A stretch of 64,000 nt of DNA from Myxococcales bacterium (GTDB lineage: Bacteria; Myxococcota_A; Bradymonadia; Bradymonadales; GCA-2716585). The stretch lies in the NCBI GenBank assembly GCA_002716585.1, contig PBBL01000081.1, forward strand, positions 62,001 through 126,000, in the 5' to 3' direction. A program made the position numbers and the translations under genes. Numbering within the stretch: the first letter of the stretch is position 1; each line of letters opens with the position of its first letter. This document shows positions 57,446 through 64,000 of this stretch, piece after piece. The notes below the pieces were generated by a model. The model had not been told where the DNA came from. It was given only the letters and a program-made list of their open reading frames with translations, and searched no databases.

Positions 57446-57765
57446 ACCCTGACCTGCGTTGGACCCTCCCATGACACAAGCCCACGTCAGAAGACCGCGC
57501 GATGAGCTTCGCCTCGCCTCGGCGCCGCGACCTCATCAACCCAGCGACCTCTCGACGTGGCTGGATATAAACGACGCGAGGGTGATCCGCGCTCAAGGCT
57601 TGCGAGCGCCGATGCGACGAACGCCGTAGACCCCCTCAACCCCAACCCGGGAAGATCCCCTACCCCGATCCGGGCAGTTCTACCTATGGATTGTGTCCCT
57701 GCTGTCGCCTAGCCTGTCAGGCAGTAGATGAACTCTCCACAGCCCGGGAGTTTGAGCCCAAGCTG
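57446..57765. other. Intergenic region before the TonB receptor, no gene
   Basis: 320 bp, GC-rich. I looked for a cobalamin or other riboswitch and saw no conserved box. A possible small palindrome GCCTGTCAGGC lies near 57713-57723. The receptor frame extends back to 57691 but without a ribosome-binding site. Confidence 0.35.
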
Positions 57766-60087
57766 ATGGACCGTATCTTCTCCGCGCCGCTGCGAATCCA
57801 GCTTCTGATCAGCCTGCTCCTTTGCGCGATGAGTCCCGCGGCGTCTGCCCAGGACCCCTCACCGCCGGAAGATCCGTCCGAGCCGTTGGAGGGCGAAGAC
57901 GAGGAGGAGGATGACAAGGAAGAAGGTGAGGACGGGGAAGAAGATGAAGATGAGGGCGACGAGGAGACCGAGTTGATCGAGGGCGAGGAGGATTACAGCG
58001 TCGATGTGATCGGTGAGCGGCTCACCAACCCGGGTCGGGCGAAGACCCGGGTGGAGCGCAAGGACATCGAGATCCGCCTCCCGAGGTCGGCCCCGGACGC
58101 GCTGCGCTATGAGCCAGGCGTCTACGTCCAACAGACCGCCCAGAGTCAGGCCTCGCCCTACATCCGAGGCCGCACCGGTCAGCAGACCGTGTTGCTGTTC
58201 GATGAGGTCCGCCTGAACAACAGCCTGTTCCGCAGCGGTCCCAACCAGTACTTCTTCACCATCGACTCACGGACCATCGATCACATCGACGTCATGCGAG
58301 GGAGCGCCTCGACGCGCTACGCGAGCGACGCCATCGCCGGGGTGATCAACGCGGTCCCGATCGAGCCGACCATGGATCCGAAGGAGGACGGGCTCCGGCT
58401 CACCTCCCGAGGGATGTTTCGCTACGCGACGGCGGACAACGAGACCGGGGGTCGGGTGCAGCTCGACGCGCAGTACGGGCCACGCCTCGGGTTCATCGGC
58501 GGGTTCGGGTATCGGTCGATCGGTCGCCTGGAGAGCGGCGGGATCGTCTACAGCCCTCGAGACGGCTCCATCCCCGAGGTGCCCCGGTTCGAAGACGACG
58601 ATCGGACCCAGCTGGGGACGGGCTTCGATGAGATCACCTCGGATGGGCGGTTCGTGTATCGGCTCACCCCGAAGCAGCGGCTCGTCCTCGCGGCCTACGA
58701 CTACCGGCAGCGCGACGCGCCGCGGACCGACAAGTGCCCGCCGCCCGAGGCGCCCTTCAACGAGTGCCTCAAGTACGACGAGCAGGACCGCACGGTGGTC
58801 TACGCGCGCGCGGAGGGTGACTTCGGGGAGTGGGCGAAGTGGGGGCGGCTGACGCTCTCATTCCAGCGCCAACACGAGCGGCGCACGTCGGAGCGGCCGT
58901 TGTCGTTCACCATCAACGGGGGCCGCGACGACGTCAACACCTTCGGGGTGGCGCTTCAGTCGGAGACGCGGCGCTTCAAGCTCGCCCCATCGGTGGAGGG
59001 GCTGCTGCGCTACGGAGCGGACGGCTACCACGATCGGGTGAGCTCGCAGGCGTGGCTGATCTTCACCGACCTGGACATCACGCGGATTCGGAGCCGAGGC
59101 CAGTACATTGAAGGCTCGACCTACAGCTGGGGGGGCGCCTTCAGCGAAGGTGAGCTGCTGCTGTGGGAGCAGCTCGTGCTGCGCGCAGGTGGGCGAGCGT
59201 CGGTGATCCGCGCGCAGGCCGATCAGGACGTCGAGTCGGGCACGGAGCGCGTTGATCGGACGTGGTCGGCGCTGGTCGGCAACGCGGGCGTGGAGTGGTG
59301 GGCGACCGATTGGATGACTCTGCTCGGCAACGTGGACCAGGGTTACCGGGCGCCCAACCTCGACGACCTGACCTCGCGCCAACAGACTGGCCCGGGGTTC
59401 CAGTTTGAGAACGCCAACCTGGAGCCCGAGCGGTCGATGACGCTGGAGAGCGGCGTGCAGCTCTTCTCGCGCTACCTTGAGCTGGACGCCTGGGTCTATC
59501 GCTCGACGTTGGATCAGGCGATCGCCCGCGCGCAACGCCGCGCCGAGGAGTGCCCACCGAACACGACGGCGTGCAACAGCTCACGCTCGCTGTTTCAGCT
59601 GGTCAACCTCGACGGCCAGGCTGTGATCTGGGGCGCGGAGGGTGGGGCGAAGCTGGTCCTGCCCCACGGGTTTTCGCTGCGGGCCACCGTCTCCTACGCG
59701 TGGGGCGACGGCCCCAACCCGGGCGATCGGCCTGATGACCCCAACCTCAACTTCGAGGAGCGGGTGCCCTTGTCCCGGATCCCACCCCTGAACGGCACGG
59801 TCGAAGGGCTGTGGCGCAGCGCGTATGGCTATTACGTGGGGTTCGGCTACCGGTGGGCGACGCTCCAGGACCGCCTGGCCATCTCCGACGAGAGCGACGC
59901 GCGCATCCCCTTCGGGGGGACGCCCGGGTTCTCGGTCTTTGATGTGCGGGCGGGCTACCGCTACGACCCGTACTTCCTCGTCTCCGCGGTGTTCGAGAAC
60001 GTCACCGACGAGGCTTATCGCTACCACGGATCCAGCGTCAACGGACCTGCCCGTGGACTCATCCTCAACCTGGAGGTGGGCTACTAG
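57766..60087 (+). CDS. TonB-dependent outer-membrane receptor
   Basis: 773 residues. The signal peptide (LLISLLLCAMSPAASAQ) is followed by an unusual run of about 45 mostly acidic residues. A TonB-box-like segment (DYSVDVIGERL) precedes the plug (APDALRYEPGVYVQQ; YIRGRTGQQTVLLFDEVRLN; MRGSASTRYASDAIAGVINA). The rest is a 22-strand barrel-type region ending in an aromatic strand (GLILNLEVGY), as expected for outer-membrane insertion. Substrate is unknown. The length is normal for the family. The ATG at 57766 begins MDRIFSAPL. The lipoprotein gene follows after 43 bp. Confidence 0.92.
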   Translation: MDRIFSAPLRIQLLISLLLCAMSPAASAQDPSPPEDPSEPLEGEDEEEDDKEEGEDGEEDEDEGDEETELIEGEEDYSVDVIGERLTNPGRAKTRVERKDIEIRLPRSAPDALRYEPGVYVQQTAQSQASPYIRGRTGQQTVLLFDEVRLNNSLFRSGPNQYFFTIDSRTIDHIDVMRGSASTRYASDAIAGVINAVPIEPTMDPKEDGLRLTSRGMFRYATADNETGGRVQLDAQYGPRLGFIGGFGYRSIGRLESGGIVYSPRDGSIPEVPRFEDDDRTQLGTGFDEITSDGRFVYRLTPKQRLVLAAYDYRQRDAPRTDKCPPPEAPFNECLKYDEQDRTVVYARAEGDFGEWAKWGRLTLSFQRQHERRTSERPLSFTINGGRDDVNTFGVALQSETRRFKLAPSVEGLLRYGADGYHDRVSSQAWLIFTDLDITRIRSRGQYIEGSTYSWGGAFSEGELLLWEQLVLRAGGRASVIRAQADQDVESGTERVDRTWSALVGNAGVEWWATDWMTLLGNVDQGYRAPNLDDLTSRQQTGPGFQFENANLEPERSMTLESGVQLFSRYLELDAWVYRSTLDQAIARAQRRAEECPPNTTACNSSRSLFQLVNLDGQAVIWGAEGGAKLVLPHGFSLRATVSYAWGDGPNPGDRPDDPNLNFEERVPLSRIPPLNGTVEGLWRSAYGYYVGFGYRWATLQDRLAISDESDARIPFGGTPGFSVFDVRAGYRYDPYFLVSAVFENVTDEAYRYHGSSVNGPARGLILNLEVGY

Positions 60088-60130
60088 ACCCACGCGCCAG
60101 GGAACCAGCACTTGAATAAGGAGACTCCCC

Positions 60131-61513
60131 ATGAATCGAGCCGCAAACGCAAACCGAAGGCTGCTGAGCGCGCTGCTTGGGCTATGCCTCGTTGGCGCGG
60201 TGGCCTGCGGAGAGGATGACCCCGAGGCGACGGACACCTCGAACAGCACCTCGAACAGCACCTCAAACAGCACCTCGAACAGCACCTCGAACGGGACGTC
60301 GAACAGCACCTCCAACAGCACCACCCCAGACGGGCTGACCTGTGAGAGCGCCTGTGAGATGCTCGCCATGTGCGACCCGATCGGGAACGAGTGCCCTGAC
60401 GTGGTCGCGTCGGGCATTGAGACCGACTGCGCCACCGAGTGCGCGGCCAACCCGGGGATCATCCTCGGCGCGGTCGAGAGCCTCGGCGAGTGCGCCGAGT
60501 ACGCTCCCATCCTCGCCGATCGGTTGGGCGCGGGCGAGATGTGCATGTTTGGCGACTGCATGCCCGCCGCCTCGGACTACTCGCCCGGTGTTGAGGACGA
60601 GTGGCCCGAGTGCATCTCGGACGACGGTCAGTACAACCAGATCGAGATGGTGATCAGCTCCATCGGGCGCGTGGGCGCTTTTGAGGAGATGGCCCCGCTG
60701 CTGTGGGAGAACCCGAACACCCCCACCGCCGACGACTTCCTCGACGCGCGTGAGCTGTACGCCGTCGATGAGGGGCTCGACTCCCGCGTCCAGCGTCGCG
60801 AGGATGAGCACTACCCGAAGGTCAGCGACGGCAACGGCGGCACCCTCAGCTGCCGTGACGCGGGTGTCCCCGAGATGGACCCCAAGCGCTGCGTTGGTCC
60901 GGCGCTGATCCTCCCGGTCATCAACGACGCCTTCCAGAAGGGCGCGATGGGTGAAGATCCCGAGGTCAACGCCGCTCGCCTTGAGGCGGCGCTGCTGTGG
61001 TTCTTCTACGTGTCCTCCTACAAAGAGGCCACGACCTGCACCGGCACCAAGAAGGACTGCGACTCGGCCTGGGCCTACTACACGGGCGGTGAGCCCCGCG
61101 ACAGTGGCTACGGCCTCGCCAAGGAGCTTCAGCGCTCCTCGAAGTGGGCTCATGAGCGGGTCTGGGACGGCATCCTGGCCGTGCGCTGCTGGCGTGACCT
61201 GGACAGCGGCGATGAGGCGATGGACCTGGACACCCGCGACCGCGCGCTGTCGCAGATGGACAAGGCGCTCCTCTACGGCGTCTCGCGGATGATCGAGGAT
61301 CGCCTGCTCGCCATGTCGGTCAGCACCGGCACCGAGCGTGAGGCGTACTGGGCCTGGCTCCAGATCATGGGCCCGGTCCTCGATCGGGAGCTGATGGAGC
61401 GCGACTCGGCGATCGCCACCTCGCTGGCGGCGTTCTTCGCCTCCGACTCGGTGACCGACGAGGACATCACCGCGGCGGTTCAGTCGCTCCGCGGAGTCTT
61501 CACCTGCCCCTGA
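60131..61513 (+). CDS. Lipoprotein with TSNS repeat linker
   Basis: 460 residues. The signal ends in GAVACG. After an acidic stretch, seven 12-base units encode a (Thr-Ser-Asn-Ser)-type linker. The mature domain (about 400 residues) begins at a Cys pair (CESACEMLAMCDPIGNECPD) and continues with conserved Trp/Tyr-rich helices (WFFYVSSYKEATTC; WAYYTGGEPRDSGYG). I recognise the layout as common in this phylum but not the biochemical role. AGGAG precedes the ATG. Its position after the TonB receptor suggests an uptake partner. Confidence 0.75.
   Translation: MNRAANANRRLLSALLGLCLVGAVACGEDDPEATDTSNSTSNSTSNSTSNSTSNGTSNSTSNSTTPDGLTCESACEMLAMCDPIGNECPDVVASGIETDCATECAANPGIILGAVESLGECAEYAPILADRLGAGEMCMFGDCMPAASDYSPGVEDEWPECISDDGQYNQIEMVISSIGRVGAFEEMAPLLWENPNTPTADDFLDARELYAVDEGLDSRVQRREDEHYPKVSDGNGGTLSCRDAGVPEMDPKRCVGPALILPVINDAFQKGAMGEDPEVNAARLEAALLWFFYVSSYKEATTCTGTKKDCDSAWAYYTGGEPRDSGYGLAKELQRSSKWAHERVWDGILAVRCWRDLDSGDEAMDLDTRDRALSQMDKALLYGVSRMIEDRLLAMSVSTGTEREAYWAWLQIMGPVLDRELMERDSAIATSLAAFFASDSVTDEDITAAVQSLRGVFTCP
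60236..60319 (+). repeat. Seven 12-bp tandem repeats coding TSNS linker
   Basis: Units of ACCTCGAACAGC with minor changes, at 60236, 60248, 60260, 60272, 60284, 60296 and 60308. Each unit encodes Thr-Ser-Asn-Ser (one ends in Gly). The Asn-Ser-Thr steps are potential N-glycosylation sequons. Confidence 0.9.
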
Positions 61514-61535
61514 TCGCGACGCCTGCGTCATGAAC

Positions 61536-61569
61536 AAAGGGCCTGGCTCGTCAACGAGCCAGGCCCTTT
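61536..61569. terminator. Bidirectional terminator
   Basis: A 16-bp perfect inverted repeat (AAAGGGCCTGGCTCGT with its complement) around two bases, so a real loop of about four. It begins with A's and ends with T's on either strand, between the two convergent lipoprotein stops. Confidence 0.88.
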
Positions 61570-61588
61570 GTGCTTGGGGGCGAGGGTG

Positions 61589-62263
61589 TCACCCTCCGGT
61601 CATACCGGTCATGCCGCCAGTGGTCCCGTTGTTGGTGCCTCCTGTGGTGCCGCCGGTCGTTCCGCCCGTGGTGCCCCCCGTCGTCCCGGCCGTGGTGCCG
61701 TTGTTGAGGCTCATGCCAGTGGTGCCGCCGGTGGTCCCCCCGGTGGTCCCGTTGTTGGTGCCGCCGGCCGTTCCGCCAGTGGTGCCCCCCGTCGTCCCGT
61801 TGTTGGAGGATGAGCCCCGGAGCGGGAGGGTGATCTCACCAAGGTCACCCGCGCAGCTGCTGACTGGCATGTCGACGCGGACGATCGCCTGGTCGTAGCG
61901 CTGGGGGTTGGGCGGGACGACGTCCTCCCCGAACCGCAGCTCGCCGTTCAGCTCGGAGGAGTCGGCGAAGCCGGTCAGCTCGGTGATGACGAAGGTGCCG
62001 TCGTCGTTGACGGTGCTTTGGATCAGCTCGAAGGATGACGACAGCTCCGCGTCAGGCACCCACTGGATGTCGATCCGTGACGGGATCTCGCCGTCTTCGC
62101 CGACGACCGACCCGGTCAGGTTGCAGGAGACGGGCTCGGTGTTGCCAAAGAGGCCCTGGAGGTCGCCGCACCCGGTGAAGGCGAGCGCGCACGCGGAGGC
62201 GGCGGTCACGGCGGTGAGCAGGTGCATCAGTCGATGAAGTCGTGGGGCCTGGTGTTGTCGCAT
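61589..62263 (-). CDS. Lipoprotein with Gly-Thr-rich C-terminal repeat
   Basis: 224 residues. The signal ends in FTGCGD. The mature domain is about 120 residues of beta-rich sequence (CNLTGSVVGEDGEIPSRIDI; DDGTFVITELTG) and resembles a carboxypeptidase-regulatory-like or transthyretin-like fold. The last 75 residues are Gly-Thr-Asn repeats. GGGAGGG lies upstream of the ATG at 62263. The gene converges on the TSNS lipoprotein. The repeat tail may be a flexible stalk or an attachment region. Confidence 0.75.
   Translation of the reverse strand: MRQHQAPRLHRLMHLLTAVTAASACALAFTGCGDLQGLFGNTEPVSCNLTGSVVGEDGEIPSRIDIQWVPDAELSSSFELIQSTVNDDGTFVITELTGFADSSELNGELRFGEDVVPPNPQRYDQAIVRVDMPVSSCAGDLGEITLPLRGSSSNNGTTGGTTGGTAGGTNNGTTGGTTGGTTGMSLNNGTTAGTTGGTTGGTTGGTTGGTNNGTTGGMTGMTGG
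61608..61808 (-). repeat. Degenerate GGT/GTC repeat coding Gly-Thr tail
   Basis: An imperfect array of 9-12-base units on the minus strand encodes runs of Gly-Gly-Thr-Thr with Asn-Asn-Gly interruptions. It explains the repetitive look of this stretch on the plus strand. Confidence 0.75.
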
Positions 62264-62388
62264 GTCATCCCTCCCGTGGTGGCCATATGCAAACCGACCT
62301 CTTGGACGCTGAACGAGGTGATCTATTCAAGTCGACCATTTATAGGGGGTTCTGAGGCTCAGGACCACTGGACCCTCGCGTCGAGGCT

Positions 62389-63249
62389 TCAGGAGAGCGG
62401 CGAGGCGCCGTGGTGGAGGGTGCTGCGGGTTGCGCGGAGGAGCGCCACGAGCGAGAGGGGGGCGAGCAGCGCGAAGAAGAGGCTGAGGTGAAGCAGCTCG
62501 GGCGTCAGGGCGTCGAGGGGCTGCCCAGCGAGGAGCGCCGCGCGGAGGCCATGGAGCATGGGGGTCAACGGGAGGAGCCCGGCCAGGGCGCCGAGGCCCT
62601 CGGGGAGGTGCTCCAGCGGGTAGAGGACGCCGCTGAGCAGGAGCGAGGAGAGGCCGAGGAGCCAGGCCAGTGGGTCGCCGCGGCGGAGCAGGATGGTGAC
62701 GGAGGCCGACAGGAGGCCGATGGAGAGGAGGACGAGCAGCCCAAGCGCGAACACGGATGACGCGGCGACCCATTGGGCGTTGGTGAGCGCCTCGCCGTTC
62801 AGCAGGGCGATGGCGGTGAGGTAGATGAGGCCTCGGCTGAGGCTGCGGAGGACGTCGCCGAGGGAGGCGAGCGCGAGGACGCGCCACAGCGGGATGTGGG
62901 CCATGAGGATGGCCTCCAGCCTGCCCGAGGACTGGTAGCTGTGGGCGCGGAGGCTGAAGGACGCCAGGGTGGTGGCCATGACGTCCATGCAGGCGAGCCC
63001 GAGCACGCTGAAGGCGAAGTAGTGAGTGGGCGCCGCGATCATGTTGGAGAGGGCGTAGAGGACGATCAGGACGACGGTCATGAGGGTCGCTTGCTGGAGC
63101 TGTCGGTTGGGCGTGCTCCAGTCCTCGATGGCGTCCATGCGGAGGAAGGTCTTGATCTCGGTCCAGGTCGTTCGCCGCGCCGGGGCGCTTTGGGGGAGCG
63201 GGAGGGCGGCGGAGGCGGGTTCGGTGAGGTTGTGTGTGCTGGAGGTCAT
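62389..63249 (-). CDS. ABC-2-type transporter permease
   Basis: 286 residues with about six transmembrane helices: an N-terminal cytoplasmic segment, then LMTVVLIVLYALSNMIAAPT, and near the end LLGLSSLLLSGVLYPLEHLP and LLHLSLFFALLAPLSLVALL. This topology fits the ABC-2 exporters of drugs, polysaccharides or lipids. The ATP-binding gene lies 18 bp upstream on the same strand. Confidence 0.85.
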   Translation of the reverse strand: MTSSTHNLTEPASAALPLPQSAPARRTTWTEIKTFLRMDAIEDWSTPNRQLQQATLMTVVLIVLYALSNMIAAPTHYFAFSVLGLACMDVMATTLASFSLRAHSYQSSGRLEAILMAHIPLWRVLALASLGDVLRSLSRGLIYLTAIALLNGEALTNAQWVAASSVFALGLLVLLSIGLLSASVTILLRRGDPLAWLLGLSSLLLSGVLYPLEHLPEGLGALAGLLPLTPMLHGLRAALLAGQPLDALTPELLHLSLFFALLAPLSLVALLRATRSTLHHGASPLS

Positions 63250-63267
63250 GGTCTCAACCCGGCGCGC

Positions 63268-64000
63268 CTACCAGTCGCTCGTCGAGAACCGGGCCTTGCG
63301 GTACTCGGCGAGGCCCGGATCGACGGAGGCAGGGGGTGGAGGCGCCGGACGCTTGAAGATCGCGCGCGCGGGCCGTTGGACGTCGAAGTAGTTGCCCTGA
63401 GCGACGACCTGCCCGCGATCCATGAGCGCGATGCGCGCGCAGAGGAACTGAGCCTCGTTGAGGTCGTGGGTGGCGTAGAGGACGGTGACGTCGTGCTGCT
63501 CGATGTGATCGAGCAGGAACCCGTAGAAGTCGCTGCGCTCGTCGGGGTCGAGGCCGTTGGTCGGCTCGTCCATGATGAGGACGCTCGGCGATGTGAGCAG
63601 GGCGCGGGCGACGGCGAGCCGCTGTGTCATGCCCGCCGACCAGCTCCGCTGCGGCTGGTTGGCGACCGACTCCAGGCCGAGGTCCCGCAACAGCCCGAGG
63701 ATCAGGTGGTGGCGTGAGGGCTGGGGGATGCCGTGGAGGCCCGCGAAGAAGCGCAGGTTTTCGTAGCCCGACAGGTGCCCGTAGAACGACCTCCCGTTGC
63801 GAATGACGTAGCCGATCTGTCCCAGGAGCGCGCCGCGTTGACTCAAGGGGTCGCGACCGAGCACGCAGACGTCGCCGTCGCTCGGTGAGAGCAGGCCCGC
63901 GACGATCCGCAGGAGGGTGCTCTTGCCCGAGCCGGAGGGTCCGAGGAGGCCAAGGAGCGTGCCGCGCTGAACGCGGAGGTCCACCCCGCGAAGGGCAGCG
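63268..64000 (-). CDS. ABC transporter ATP-binding protein, partial
   Basis: The frame is open to the right edge, so the N-terminus is missing; visible codons just before the edge read ALRGVDL. Walker A is GPSGSGKST, the signature is WSAGMTQRLAVARAL (a variant of LSGGQ), and Walker B is VLIMDEPTNGLDP. The H-loop is in YATHDLNE. About 243 codons are visible. It forms an ABC exporter with the adjacent permease. The substrate is not known. Confidence 0.92.
   Translation of the reverse strand, partial: AALRGVDLRVQRGTLLGLLGPSGSGKSTLLRIVAGLLSPSDGDVCVLGRDPLSQRGALLGQIGYVIRNGRSFYGHLSGYENLRFFAGLHGIPQPSRHHLILGLLRDLGLESVANQPQRSWSAGMTQRLAVARALLTSPSVLIMDEPTNGLDPDERSDFYGFLLDHIEQHDVTVLYATHDLNEAQFLCARIALMDRGQVVAQGNYFDVQRPARAIFKRPAPPPPASVDPGLAEYRKARFSTSDW

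Noticed and set aside
57446-57765. Riboswitch before the TonB receptor
   Set aside because: No conserved cobalamin, TPP or other box could be recognised, only a short palindrome.
60236-60319. Tandem repeats as a CRISPR array
   Set aside because: Units are 12 bp, contiguous without spacers and in frame within a lipoprotein gene.

Overview
The window is GC-rich bacterial chromosome and looks like Myxococcota (former Deltaproteobacteria). The signs are many short-signal lipoproteins, Cys-rich and Kelch-repeat surface lipoproteins, several TPR proteins, two large Ser/Thr protein kinases, a PP2C phosphatase, an ECF sigma operon and part of a non-flagellar type III secretion system. A Bradymonadales-like origin is only a guess. 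No rRNA, tRNA, CRISPR array or insertion sequence was seen. Codon usage is strongly GC-biased, so almost every gene carries long antisense shadow ORFs, which are omitted.

Layout, left to right. 1-1103: 3' part of a TPR protein. 1154-3406: RecD2-type helicase. 3508-7760 (minus strand): compact type III secretion module in the order sctJ, sctK-like, sctL, sctN, sctO, with no export-gate or needle genes beside it. 7880-10334: polysaccharide deacetylase, family 2 glycosyltransferase and a lipoprotein. 10423-14307: XPB helicase, rsmG, glpK. 14345-19226: Kelch lipoprotein, a small membrane protein and a membrane-anchored phosphodiester-glycosidase-like protein. 19243-22323: mnmG followed directly by a bacterial homologue of the queuosine-tRNA mannosyltransferase. 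22348-28910 (minus): M20 dipeptidase, two TPR proteins and a receptor Ser/Thr kinase. 29182-34605: Cys-rich lipoprotein, membrane proteins, PpiC-type foldase, PDZ lipoprotein and a periplasmic TPR protein. 34790-39076: PP2C phosphatase, then an ECF sigma, candidate anti-sigma and two lipoproteins. 39264-43127: kinase-ATPase-TPR regulator. 43122-43962: small zinc-ribbon protein and a cytochrome c.

44211-54298 is the most unusual part. A single 2009-residue protein joins an inositol-monophosphatase-like domain, an ADP-ribosylglycohydrolase domain, a Cas4/Dna2-like iron-sulfur nuclease and an SF1 helicase. It runs convergently into an McrBC-type restriction pair. I read this as a probable nucleic-acid defence or repair island and the best candidate here for an undescribed system; the function is inference.

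54645-57445 encodes a substrate-binding lipoprotein overlapping a histidine kinase, followed by a NarL-type regulator. 57766-62263 has a TonB-dependent receptor and two lipoproteins with low-complexity linkers. 62389-64000 is an ABC exporter, cut by the window edge.

Across the window lie six copies of the 14-bp palindrome GTTTCACGTGAAAC, the core of the ParB-binding site parS. Five sit just beyond gene ends and one lies inside the mcrC coding sequence. With rsmG and mnmG present, this points to an origin-proximal centromere region, although parA and parB are not in the window.
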